From Consotaella salsifontis (GTDB lineage Bacteria > Pseudomonadota > Alphaproteobacteria > Rhizobiales > Rhizobiaceae): a DNA stretch of 64,000 nucleotides. Positions 1 through 7,823 of this stretch are shown here, piece after piece. A model generated the notes under the pieces. It was given only the letters and a program-made list of their open reading frames with translations, was not told the origin of the DNA and did no database searches. The DNA lies in assembly GCF_900167365.1 (NCBI RefSeq), contig NZ_FUXL01000006.1, positions 186,001 through 250,000 of the forward strand, read 5' to 3'. Within the stretch, counting starts at the first letter, position 1. Each line of letters begins with the position of its first letter. Made by a program: the position numbers and the translations under genes.

Positions 1-528
1 GTCGAGGAAGTGGTCGACCTCGCGATAAAGCACCTTGCCGGAAGGATGGCGCGCCGGATGATCCGCAGGCAAGCTGTCGGCAAAGGAGTGCGAGGTGATC
101 CCGATGGATGCCATGCCGCGCGCGCGGGCTTCCAACGCCACGTCGATACACATCGAATTGACGCCGTAGGCGTTCACGATGACGATGATCTCGCCGGGGG
201 TCCGGCCGACGCGATAGGAATCGAGAACCTTCGCCGCATAGCCCGGCGTCCGCTCGATGATGTTGGAGCGCTTGGCGCCGTGGATGAGGTTGAAGCCGGC
301 GTCGAGGATCGCGTTGATCGGAGCCAGACCGCCAGCGCGCCAGAGCACCTCCTCCGCCGCCATGCTGGAATGGCCGCCCGGCCCGATGACGTGGATCAGC
401 TGGTCTCGGCGGATCGCGTCGGCCACGGCTTCGGCCGCCGCCTCGATGGCGTCCGCGCCCTCGAGGATTTCATCCATCAGGCCAGAGATCCGGTTCTTGT
501 ACGTCCGGAATTCTGCGTTCTCAGTCAT
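1..528 (-). CDS. SIS-domain (sugar isomerase-like) protein, C-terminus cut by window edge
   Basis: Reading the minus strand from ATG at 528 gives 176 uninterrupted codons to the window edge. The protein begins MTENAEFRTYKNRISGLMDE and contains HVIGPGGHSSMAAEE, a phosphosugar-binding SIS loop, then IIVIVNAYGVNSM and a later HPSGK segment, typical of SIS-domain proteins annotated as sugar isomerase domain proteins. Such proteins bind or isomerise phosphosugars; the substrate here is unknown. The start overlaps the dctQ stop by 8 nt (ATGACTGA), so it is translationally coupled to the TRAP genes and is the last visible gene of the operon. The genes suggest uptake and first catabolic steps of a sugar acid or aminosugar (inference). 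Confidence 0.85.
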   Translation of the reverse strand, partial: MTENAEFRTYKNRISGLMDEILEGADAIEAAAEAVADAIRRDQLIHVIGPGGHSSMAAEEVLWRAGGLAPINAILDAGFNLIHGAKRSNIIERTPGYAAKVLDSYRVGRTPGEIIVIVNAYGVNSMCIDVALEARARGMASIGITSHSFADSLPADHPARHPSGKVLYREVDHFLD

Positions 529-1012
529 TGGATATGTCCTTTTGAAGCTCGGGCCGGAGGAAAGCGGAAACGATCCGCTCCACGGCGGAGACCAGCATGA
601 GCGCACCACAGGCGGGCGCCGCCGCATAGGCGTAGCCGGTCGGGAAGTCCCAGGTGTCGAAGGGAACGCGCATCCGCTTGTCGGCGATCTCCCAGCCCTT
701 GACGACAAGGAGCACGAAGAAGGCGGCGGCCGCGATGTCGAGTGCGATGTCGAGCCAGCGCCGGGGTGCCGGCGACAGCCCGGCCACGAAATAGTCCATC
801 GTCAGATGCGCGCGGAGGTGAAACAGCACCGCCGTTCCGAGGAACACGCCCCAGACGAAGAGCAGCCGCACGAGGTCCGGCGCCCATAGCCAGGTTGTGC
901 CAACAAAGTAGCGAAGCCCGATCTGGATAACGAAGAGCATGAAGATGACAGTGAAGATGACGCCGACGAGGACTTCGATCCCGCGATAGGCGATGTCGAG
1001 CATGGCTTTCAT
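521..1012 (-). CDS. dctQ: TRAP transporter small membrane subunit (DctQ type)
   Basis: A 163-residue membrane protein starting MKAMLDIAYRG, with four hydrophobic segments (about residues 13-35, 45-65, 85-105, 130-150) and the DctQ-like stretch WAPDLVRLLFVWGVFLGTA. DctQ is the small integral subunit of a tripartite TRAP importer and pairs with DctM. The ATG at 1012 is preceded by GGGAGGG at 4-nt spacing; the open frame continues upstream but that part is an alternative frame of dctM. It lies 11 nt downstream of dctM and overlaps the SIS gene by 8 nt, so the three are one transcript. The substrate cannot be read from this subunit. Confidence 0.93.
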   Translation of the reverse strand: MKAMLDIAYRGIEVLVGVIFTVIFMLFVIQIGLRYFVGTTWLWAPDLVRLLFVWGVFLGTAVLFHLRAHLTMDYFVAGLSPAPRRWLDIALDIAAAAFFVLLVVKGWEIADKRMRVPFDTWDFPTGYAYAAAPACGALMLVSAVERIVSAFLRPELQKDISND

Positions 1013-1023
1013 GAAACCCTCCC

Positions 1024-2304
1024 TCACCCGAAGATCAGGTCCGGCAGCCAAGTCACCAGCGCCGGCACATAGGTGCAGAGAATGAGAACGCCGAGCAGCA
1101 TGGCGGTGAACGGCCAGATGGCGCGGACCAGTTCGCCGAACGGCATCTCCGCGATCTTCGCCTCGAGGAAGAGAAGCACCCCGATCGGCGGCGTCAGCAG
1201 CCCGATCATCAGGTTCATCACCACGATGACGCCGAAGTGGGTTGGGTCGATCCCGAGCTGAACGGCCACCGGCAGAAGCACGGGAAAAAAGATCAGCATC
1301 ACCGGGATGGCATCGAGGATGCACCCCATGATCAGGAAGAACACGTTGACCAACAGCAGGAACCAGAACCGGTTCAGCTCCCAGGCCGCCAATAGATCGG
1401 CCAGCTTCTGCCCGAGCTGCTCATAGGCGACGATATACTGATAGAGACCGACGACGGCGAAGACGATCATGATCGAGGACGAGAACACCGCCGAATGGGT
1501 GAAGATGCCCAAGAGGTCGCGAAGCCGGATCGAGCGGTAGATGAACAGCGAGATCAAAAGGATGTAGGCGATCGCCAGAACCGACACCTCGACCAGCGTC
1601 ACCACGCCGAAGATGACGCCGGACAGGATGATCAGCGGTGCCACCAGCGCGAAGATCGAATCCCGCAAGAGCGGCTTCAGCGTCGACCAGCCGATTTCGC
1701 TGCGCACGACGGGATAGTTCCGGCGGCGGCTGACGATGCCGATCAGAAGCAGAAGAGAGACGGCCATGAGCAAGCCGGGAATCACGCCGCCGACGAACAG
1801 GCGGCCGATGGAGATCCCGCTGATGACGCCGATGAAGATCATTGGGATGCTGGGCGGGATGATCGGCCCAATCACCGCTGCCGCACCGTTGACGGCAGCA
1901 GAAAACGGCTTGTCGTAGCCCCTCTCGCGCATGGCCGGGAGCAGCACGGAACTCACGGCGCTGGCGTCTGCGACGGCCGAGCCGGAAACGCCGGCCACAA
2001 TCACGTTGACCACCACCGCGACATAGGCGAGCCCGCCTCGCAGCCGCCCGACGAAGTAGTCGACGAGCGCCGTGAGCTTGGCCGTCATGCCGGCTCTGTT
2101 CATGAGCTCGCCGGCGAGAATGAAGAACGGGATCGCAACGAGCGTCGACGAATCGACACCGCCGACCATGGTGGAGGCGACAATCCTAAGGGAAATGTCA
2201 CCCTGGATCAGGATGTAGAGAACCCCGCTGATCCCCATGGCGAGCCAAATGCTCATGCCGAAGCCGATGAGGACGAAGAGGATCAGGAAAAGGACAATGA
2301 TCAC
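1024..2304 (-). CDS. dctM: TRAP transporter large permease subunit (DctM type)
   Basis: A 426-residue, strongly hydrophobic protein of the DctM family, which catalyses Na+-coupled transport in TRAP systems. Family signatures include GVSGSAVADASAVSSVLLPAM and AAAVIGPIIPPSIPMIF in the first half and LLTPPIGVLLF near the end. The start is taken as GTG at 2304 (VIIVLFLILFVLIGFGMS), which gives the usual family length of about 425-430; upstream in-frame residues are polar and do not resemble DctM. It sits between dctP, about 100 nt upstream, and dctQ, 11 nt downstream. Confidence 0.93.
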   Translation of the reverse strand: MIIVLFLILFVLIGFGMSIWLAMGISGVLYILIQGDISLRIVASTMVGGVDSSTLVAIPFFILAGELMNRAGMTAKLTALVDYFVGRLRGGLAYVAVVVNVIVAGVSGSAVADASAVSSVLLPAMRERGYDKPFSAAVNGAAAVIGPIIPPSIPMIFIGVISGISIGRLFVGGVIPGLLMAVSLLLLIGIVSRRRNYPVVRSEIGWSTLKPLLRDSIFALVAPLIILSGVIFGVVTLVEVSVLAIAYILLISLFIYRSIRLRDLLGIFTHSAVFSSSIMIVFAVVGLYQYIVAYEQLGQKLADLLAAWELNRFWFLLLVNVFFLIMGCILDAIPVMLIFFPVLLPVAVQLGIDPTHFGVIVVMNLMIGLLTPPIGVLLFLEAKIAEMPFGELVRAIWPFTAMLLGVLILCTYVPALVTWLPDLIFG

Positions 2305-2404
2305 GGAGCACCTGCCGATGTCGGCCGGATCGTCCGGGGCCGGGCTCCGCCACGAACGCTCCCCTGATACGATCTCATCCGATTTCTTTGGAGCGCGACC
2401 GCGC

Positions 2405-3394
2405 CTACTGAACCGCCTTGATCTCTTCGACCAGGCCCTTCGGCCAGAGCTTGCCCTCGAACTCGTCGAAGGCTCCCGCCAGCGCATCGCGTATGTCGTT
2501 CAGATCGGGATCCGTGATCACCGTCATCGACTTGCCGAGCTTGTCGTAGACCTGCGACATCTGCTCGTGCAGAAGCTTGGTCTCATATTCGCCGGCCTTG
2601 TCGGCGGCCGAGCGGATCATCTTCTGATCGTCCGGGGAAAGCTCATCCCAGAAGTCCTGGCCGGCGTAGAAGGTCTCGATATCGCGGATGTAGTCCGTCT
2701 TGATGTAGTACTTCTGGACCTCGTAGAGGCTGCTCGAGTCAACGACCATCGCCCCGTTCTCCTGAGCATCGACGACGCCCGTGCGCAGCGCCATGTAGAG
2801 CTCGGAAAACGGCACCTGCTGGGGCAGCGCGCCCAGCGTCGTCATGGCCTTCAGCACCGTCGGGCTCGACGCGGTCCTGATCTTCAAGCCCTTGAAATCC
2901 TCCGCCTTGCGGACCGGCCGGTCCGTCGTCGTCAGACCACGGGGCGTCGTGTCGCCGTTGATGGCGACGATCTTGATGCCCGTCTCCTCTTCCGCCTTCT
3001 CGATGATCGGCTTGAAAAAGTCCGCATCGAGCGCCGCCTTCATATGCTCGTAGTCGCGGAAGAGGAACGGCAGCGCCGTGACCTCGAAGGGCTCGCCTCC
3101 ATCAATCCAGGCAAAGGTGTTGATGCCGCCATAGACCATCTGAAGGTCGCCGGTCTGCATCTGAACGAACATCTCCTTAGGCCCGCCGAGCACGCTGTTG
3201 GGATAGACCTGCACCGTAAACTTGCCGCCTGATTCGGCCTCCACTAGCTTGGCGAACTCCAGCGCGGCCAAATGGGTCGGATGATCCGTGTTCCGGATGT
3301 GGCCAAGACGGATGACTTGCGCCACGGCGTCGGAGAGCCCAGCGCCCCCGATCAGCAGTGCCAGACTCAGAATGGGTACGCTAATCTTCATCAT
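2405..3394 (-). CDS. dctP: TRAP transporter substrate-binding protein (DctP family)
   Basis: A 329-residue periplasmic binding protein with a signal peptide at residues 1-25 (hydrophobic core, cleavage near DAVAQ). It has the DctP features ALEFAKLVEAESGGKF, TLGALPQQVPFSELYMALRTGVVDAQENG, and an Arg at about position 173 in GLKIRTASS. That Arg normally pairs with a substrate carboxylate, so an organic acid or sugar acid is the likely ligand (inference). First gene of the TRAP/SIS operon; its start lies 36 nt from the 27-bp palindrome shared with the divergent ROK gene. Confidence 0.94.
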   Translation of the reverse strand: MMKISVPILSLALLIGGAGLSDAVAQVIRLGHIRNTDHPTHLAALEFAKLVEAESGGKFTVQVYPNSVLGGPKEMFVQMQTGDLQMVYGGINTFAWIDGGEPFEVTALPFLFRDYEHMKAALDADFFKPIIEKAEEETGIKIVAINGDTTPRGLTTTDRPVRKAEDFKGLKIRTASSPTVLKAMTTLGALPQQVPFSELYMALRTGVVDAQENGAMVVDSSSLYEVQKYYIKTDYIRDIETFYAGQDFWDELSPDDQKMIRSAADKAGEYETKLLHEQMSQVYDKLGKSMTVITDPDLNDIRDALAGAFDEFEGKLWPKGLVEEIKAVQ

Positions 3395-3430
3395 GCCGAC
3401 CTCCTATTACGGCCATCCTCTGCCGCATCT

Positions 3431-3457
3431 ATTTACTAACACGGCGTGTTATTAAAT
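3431..3457. promoter_or_regulatory. 27-bp palindromic operator, probable ROK repressor site
   Basis: The core is TAACACG, one G (3444), then CGTGTTA, a perfect 7-bp inverted repeat at 3437-3451. Symmetry continues outward: 3431-3435 pairs with 3453-3457, and only 3436/3452 fails. A palindrome this long with AT-rich flanks between divergent dctP and the ROK gene is the expected form of a ROK-family operator. That the ROK protein binds it is inference from position and symmetry. Confidence 0.75.
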
Positions 3458-3528
3458 GTCCAGGCGCTTCTGGCTTTTCAATGTGCAGGATATGAGAGGC
3501 CGTCGACGAACGGCATGGGAAGAATGGA

Positions 3529-4743
3529 ATGCTGGTTCTCCTTGAGGACATCCCGGCCGAGGGGCAGACCCGGCCAGCGGACCGGGCGAAGGCTCAGCTC
3601 TTTTATGAACTCGCCAAGGGCTCGACGACGCGCAAGCGCCTGGCGAGCGGCCTGGGCATTCGCCCTTCGACGGTGTCCCAGTTGATCAGTGAAATGATCG
3701 CGGATGGGCTTATCGCAGAAGGAAACGTTGCCGCGTCGACACGGAAGGGCCGCCCGGAGATTCCGTTGGAGGTCGTTTCCGACAGGGTGGCGATCCCCGT
3801 GCTGTTCATGGTGTCCGATCGCATTCGAGGCGTCCTGGTGGATATCGCAGGCAATCGGTTGGCGGCGACGGAAACCCGCCTCAGCGCTGATGAGGCAGAC
3901 AACGAGACGCTTCTCGATGCCTTCGCCCGCGTGGCCGTGGCACTGGTCGCAAGCAAGCCGGAGCACGCCCGCATTCCCGCGCTCGGGATATCCATCCCAG
4001 GAATCGTTGACCGGACGGCGCGCCGCTGGATCTATGCCGCGCGTTGGCCGCGCATGGCGGGCGTCGATTTTGCCGATCTGGAAAGACGGCTGAAAATCCC
4101 GGTGCGGATCGAGCGCAATCTCAACGTCGAGCTGCGCGCCCGGCTTCAGCGGCGCCAGGACGAGCGGACGCAAAGCGTGCTGTTCGTCCATTGGGGCTAC
4201 GGTATCGGCTCCGTGTTCGCGCAGAACGGACGCATTCTCGAATCATCGATCGGTGGGCTCGGCGAGTTCGGCCATTGGACCGTCGTGCCCCACGGGGACC
4301 ATTGTCTCTGCGGACAGGCCGGTTGCCTCGAAACCGAGGCGGCGCTCTGGGCGCTGCTGCCGCGTCTTCAGAAGGAGCACCCGGAGGTCCCGTCGGAAGA
4401 ATGGGAATTCGAAACCTTCCTGCGGAAGATCGACCCCTGTGAGATGCGGGAACTGCGGGGCGCCCTGGATGTGTTCTGCCGGGCGCTTCGGAACCTCTAT
4501 ATGGTCTTCTTCCCCGACCGGATCGTGCTGACGGGCCCTTTCGTCCAGCAGCCATCCATCATGACGCGCCTTGAAGCCGACTTTCACGGCAATATCCCGC
4601 CTTACGCCAAGGGGCGCGTGACATTGCGTGCGGCACGACCGGGCGTCGACGACGAGATCGTCGGCACGGCGTTGCCCTTGCTGCGCGCCGAACTTGGCCG
4701 CCTGCTCTCCGCCCACGACTCTACGGCTGCGTCGAAGCAGTAA
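3529..4743 (+). CDS. ROK-family transcriptional repressor
   Basis: A 404-residue protein with an N-terminal winged helix-turn-helix (about residues 20-65, TTRKRLASGLGIRPSTVSQL) followed by a ROK fold. The ROK zinc site is intact: GEFGH at 245-249, then Cys259, Cys261 and Cys266 in HCLCGQAGCLE. The catalytic Asp of ROK sugar kinases (normally in an END.N motif) is Asn here (ERNLN, about 195-199), consistent with a regulator, not a kinase. ATG at 3529 follows an AGAATGGA-like ribosome site. Divergent from dctPMQ-SIS, with the palindrome between them, so it probably controls that operon and itself in response to a sugar-type ligand (inference). Confidence 0.92.
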   Translation: MLVLLEDIPAEGQTRPADRAKAQLFYELAKGSTTRKRLASGLGIRPSTVSQLISEMIADGLIAEGNVAASTRKGRPEIPLEVVSDRVAIPVLFMVSDRIRGVLVDIAGNRLAATETRLSADEADNETLLDAFARVAVALVASKPEHARIPALGISIPGIVDRTARRWIYAARWPRMAGVDFADLERRLKIPVRIERNLNVELRARLQRRQDERTQSVLFVHWGYGIGSVFAQNGRILESSIGGLGEFGHWTVVPHGDHCLCGQAGCLETEAALWALLPRLQKEHPEVPSEEWEFETFLRKIDPCEMRELRGALDVFCRALRNLYMVFFPDRIVLTGPFVQQPSIMTRLEADFHGNIPPYAKGRVTLRAARPGVDDEIVGTALPLLRAELGRLLSAHDSTAASKQ

Positions 4744-4924
4744 GTTGAGGCAAGAGCGGGTGAACGAAAACTCGCAACGACGCCAGGAGCACCCGAGACG
4801 TTGGCGGTCGATGAGCGCCCGATCTCGGAGGCCTGCCAACAAGCTGATGTGCTGAACACAAAGATGCCGTCCGGTGCATGAAATTCACCGGCCAACGCTT
4901 TGAAATAACAGCTGAAAAATCGGA

Positions 4925-4998
4925 TGGAGGCCTCGGAGGGAATCGAACCCCCGTACAAGGATTTGCAGTCCTCTGCGTAACCACTCCGCCACGAGGCC
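4925..4998 (-). tRNA. tRNA-Cys (anticodon GCA)
   Basis: On the minus strand the 7-bp acceptor stem pairs GGCCTCG with CGAGGCC, the anticodon loop reads CTGCAAA (GCA), the T arm is GGGGG-TTCGATT-CCCTC, the discriminator is U as expected for tRNA-Cys, and CCA is encoded at 4927-4925. Length is 74 nt with CCA. It stands alone between the ROK gene and the DUF1206 gene; the rest of 4744-5121 has no gene I can support. Confidence 0.97.
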
Positions 4999-5121
4999 CC
5001 AACGGCGCCCTACCTACTGGCACGTATGGCGTTTCGCAAGGGGGCTTGCGACGGCATTGTGAAAAACGTTCGCGGCGGATTCGCGCAAGCCGCATCAGCC
5101 CGCAAGCCTCCGAAGCCGACG

Positions 5122-5931
5122 TTAGTCGTCCAGCTCGACCCGGCGGAAGAAGGCTTCGACGATGCCATAGATACCGAACGCGATGAGTCCGAGCCCCATG
5201 GCCGAAAGAAGCGCCCAGCCAAAGGGCCAAGAGGCGATTGCTTCCAGCGCGGCGCTGAGACCCGGCGTTTCGCCGCTGGAATAGGAGGCAGCTCCCCTGA
5301 CAAACAGGAAAGCGATAACGAGAAACGTGATTCCTCGCGCAATGAGCCCGATCCTGCAGATCGGGACGATCCAGGAGGAATGCGCGTTGGGCAGCGACAT
5401 GTACTTGAGGAAGCCCGCTTTGATGCCTTTCACGATGATCGCGAGGCCGACGCAGGCCACCACGGCCCCGGCGAGATAGGTCGCAGCCTGTCCGAATCCG
5501 GCCTCGTAGGCCTTGGTGATGAACCCTTCGGAGGAGCCGCCGTCCGACGATGAAGCAAGCCCGATAACGTGCTTCACTGTCCACAGCGCGAGCGCTCCGT
5601 AGGTGACGGCGCTGGCGAACAGCCCCGCCCGGATCGCCAACGCCTTGACGTCTGTCCCATGATGATCGGCATCGAACAGGCTTTGGGCGATGCGCCAGAT
5701 GACGAAAGCGGTCAAAGCGACGGCAAGAACCGCCAGCGTGATCGTTCCGAAGGGAGAGCCGAAGATTTCCTGCAGGGCATCCTTGGAGTCCATCGCCCGG
5801 CCGCTTGCGTAAGCCGCCCTGAAGGCAAAGCCGCCGATGATGAGAAAGACGAGCCCTCGCGCGCCATATCCGCCGCGGGCCAAGACCTCCACGACATCCG
5901 CCCCCGAACGCACGATCTCTCTCTGGCTCAT
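5122..5931 (-). CDS. DUF1206 membrane protein
   Basis: A 269-residue polytopic membrane protein beginning MSQREIVRSGADVVEVLARGGYGARGLVFLIIG. It shows the threefold DUF1206 pattern of paired helices, each preceded by an Arg-Gly element (ARGGYGARGLVF, AIRAGLFASAV, IGLIARGITF), giving about six transmembrane helices. No biochemical role is established for the family. It ends 123 nt from tRNA-Cys and lies 25 nt downstream of miaA on the same strand, so it may be cotranscribed. Confidence 0.88.
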   Translation of the reverse strand: MSQREIVRSGADVVEVLARGGYGARGLVFLIIGGFAFRAAYASGRAMDSKDALQEIFGSPFGTITLAVLAVALTAFVIWRIAQSLFDADHHGTDVKALAIRAGLFASAVTYGALALWTVKHVIGLASSSDGGSSEGFITKAYEAGFGQAATYLAGAVVACVGLAIIVKGIKAGFLKYMSLPNAHSSWIVPICRIGLIARGITFLVIAFLFVRGAASYSSGETPGLSAALEAIASWPFGWALLSAMGLGLIAFGIYGIVEAFFRRVELDD

Positions 5932-5956
5932 CGTTCACCTCTTCAAGTGGTGTCGA

Positions 5957-6919
5957 TCAACCGTTCGTGAGCTTTGAGGTTCCGAACTCTGTCAGTTGGG
6001 CGAAGAGCGAATCGCGCCCGGAAACCCTCAGCCAATTTCCGTCGAACTGGTGGCGGAACCATGTTTCCTGGCGCTTCGCATATTGGCGCGTTCGATCAAC
6101 CGCGCGCTGGCGAGCCTCGGCAAGCGTCCCGAGACCGTCGAGATAACGTCCCAGTTCCTCGACGCCGATCGCCTTTCTGGCTGTGCCGCCGAGAGCGGCC
6201 GGATAGGCCACGCGAAAGGCGGCCACTTCCTCGACGGCTCCTTCTTCGAGCATGATGTCGAAACGCGCAGCGATGCGCTCGCGAAGTACAGCGCGCTCCG
6301 GCGTTAGAACCACCTTCAGTGTCTTCTCAGCATCCAGGAGCGCCTGCCCTTTGCCCGACTGAAAGGCCGAGATCGGCTTTCCTGTCGCCTCGACCACCTC
6401 CAACGCTCTCAGGACACGCTGGCTGTCACCGGGCGACAGCCGTGAGGCTCCTTCCTTGTCGAGGGAAGAGAGCCGGGCGTGAAGCGCGTCGGCGCCTTCG
6501 GCGGCGAAAATGGCTCTCATCCTCCCGCGAACTTCCGCCGGAATAGCCGGCATGGCATCGAGCCCGCCGAGCAGTGCGCGAAAGTAAAGGCCCGTGCCGC
6601 CGCAGAATATCGGAACGCGCCCCTCGGCTCTGATCTCCTCGACCGCCTGGGTTGCCTCGCGCAGCCAGGCGCCGACCGAATAGGGGCTTTCTGGCGCAAT
6701 GTGGCCGTAGAGCCGATGCGGCGCCCTCGCCTCCTCCACCGGGTTCGGCCGCGCCGTGACGATCCGCAGTCCGCCATAAACCTGCATCGAATCCGCGTTG
6801 ACGACGACGCCGCCGACGAGGCTGGCCAACTCGACGGCGAGGGGCGACTTGCCGCTGGCGGTCGGCCCCGCTATCAGGATTGCGTCTTTTCCCCGCAGCA
6901 AAGAGCTTATCCCCGTCAT
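5957..6919 (-). CDS. miaA: tRNA dimethylallyltransferase (MiaA)
   Basis: Transfers the dimethylallyl group from DMAPP to A37 of tRNAs that read UNN codons. With ATG at 6919 the protein has 320 residues; it has the P-loop AGPTASGKS at about 15-23, NADSMQVYGG, the FCGGTGLYF motif and C-terminal DRTRQYAKRQETWFRHQ, all diagnostic. An alternative GTG at 6931 has a better ribosome site (GGAG 6 nt upstream) and would add four residues (MTTT). The ATG overlaps the divergent serB ATG within one CATG tetranucleotide. Confidence 0.95.
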   Translation of the reverse strand: MTGISSLLRGKDAILIAGPTASGKSPLAVELASLVGGVVVNADSMQVYGGLRIVTARPNPVEEARAPHRLYGHIAPESPYSVGAWLREATQAVEEIRAEGRVPIFCGGTGLYFRALLGGLDAMPAIPAEVRGRMRAIFAAEGADALHARLSSLDKEGASRLSPGDSQRVLRALEVVEATGKPISAFQSGKGQALLDAEKTLKVVLTPERAVLRERIAARFDIMLEEGAVEEVAAFRVAYPAALGGTARKAIGVEELGRYLDGLGTLAEARQRAVDRTRQYAKRQETWFRHQFDGNWLRVSGRDSLFAQLTEFGTSKLTNG

Positions 6920-7799
6920 GGTCGTGGTCACGCTGATCTCCGAACGTTCACGCGCCGGCCTGAGCGGGTCCGTTGCCGACAAGGTCGCTCATTGCCTGGG
7001 CGGGGCCTCGCCGATCTGGCTGGAGCCCGAGGTCGCCGCTGATTTTCTCCCAGACACCGAACCCTCGGACGAAGCCCTCGCCGAGGTTCGCGCCCTTGCC
7101 GATGCCTCCGCGCTCGACTGCGTGGTGCAAAAGGTCGAGGGCCGGCGCAAGCGGATTCTTCTCGCCGACATGGATTCCACCATGATCGGACAGGAATGTA
7201 TCGATGAGCTCGCCGCCGAGATCGGCATCAAGGAGAAGGTCGCCGCCATCACCGCCCGCGCCATGAACGGTGAAATCGCCTTCGAGCCGGCGTTGCGCGA
7301 TCGCGTCGCCCTGCTGCGAGGTCTCCCGGAGGCGGTCATCGCCGAGGTTATCAGGAAGCGCATTACCCTCGCCCCCGGCGGGAGGGAGCTGGTCGCAACC
7401 ATGCGCGCGCACGGCGCACACACGGCCCTCATTTCCGGTGGCTTCACCACCTTCACGGCCAAGATTGCAGCCATGCTCGGCTTTCACGAGGATCGCGCCA
7501 ATCGGCTCATCGTCGAAGACGGCAAGCTCGCAGGACGCGTGGAAGAGCCCATTCTCGGCCGGGACGCAAAGCTCGCCGCGCTTCACGACATCGCGCAGAA
7601 GCTCGGCGGCTCGGTTGAGGACGCCGTGGTGGTTGGCGACGGCGCCAATGATCTCGCCATGATTCAGGCCGCCGGAATGGGCGTCGCGCTGCATGCCAAG
7701 CCAGCCGTCGCCGCAGCCGCGCCGCATCGGATCGATCACGGCGACCTGACGGCGCTGCTCTTCATCCAGGGCTATCCCCGGTCCGACTTCGTCGGCTGA
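6918..7799 (+). CDS. serB: Phosphoserine phosphatase (SerB)
   Basis: Final step of serine synthesis, hydrolysing O-phosphoserine. The 293-residue protein has an N-terminal ACT-like region and a HAD phosphatase domain with the nucleophile motif DMDSTMIG, the SGGFTTF motif II, and VVGDGANDLAMI as motif IV. The start MVVVTLISERSRAG matches the usual N-terminus in related bacteria, so ATG at 6918 is preferred although no good ribosome site precedes it. It is divergent from miaA and convergent with degP. Confidence 0.95.
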   Translation: MVVVTLISERSRAGLSGSVADKVAHCLGGASPIWLEPEVAADFLPDTEPSDEALAEVRALADASALDCVVQKVEGRRKRILLADMDSTMIGQECIDELAAEIGIKEKVAAITARAMNGEIAFEPALRDRVALLRGLPEAVIAEVIRKRITLAPGGRELVATMRAHGAHTALISGGFTTFTAKIAAMLGFHEDRANRLIVEDGKLAGRVEEPILGRDAKLAALHDIAQKLGGSVEDAVVVGDGANDLAMIQAAGMGVALHAKPAVAAAAPHRIDHGDLTALLFIQGYPRSDFVG

Positions 7800-7823
7800 C
7801 CCGCCGCGCGGTCACAGGCGCTC

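Noticed and set aside
10-600. A 196-codon plus-strand open frame opposite the SIS gene
   Set aside because: Arg-rich, no ribosome site, exactly antisense to a well-supported SIS-domain frame in a GC-rich genome.
1495-2367. A 290-codon plus-strand frame opposite dctM
   Set aside because: Highly polar His/Asp/Arg composition typical of antisense shadows of hydrophobic transporter genes.
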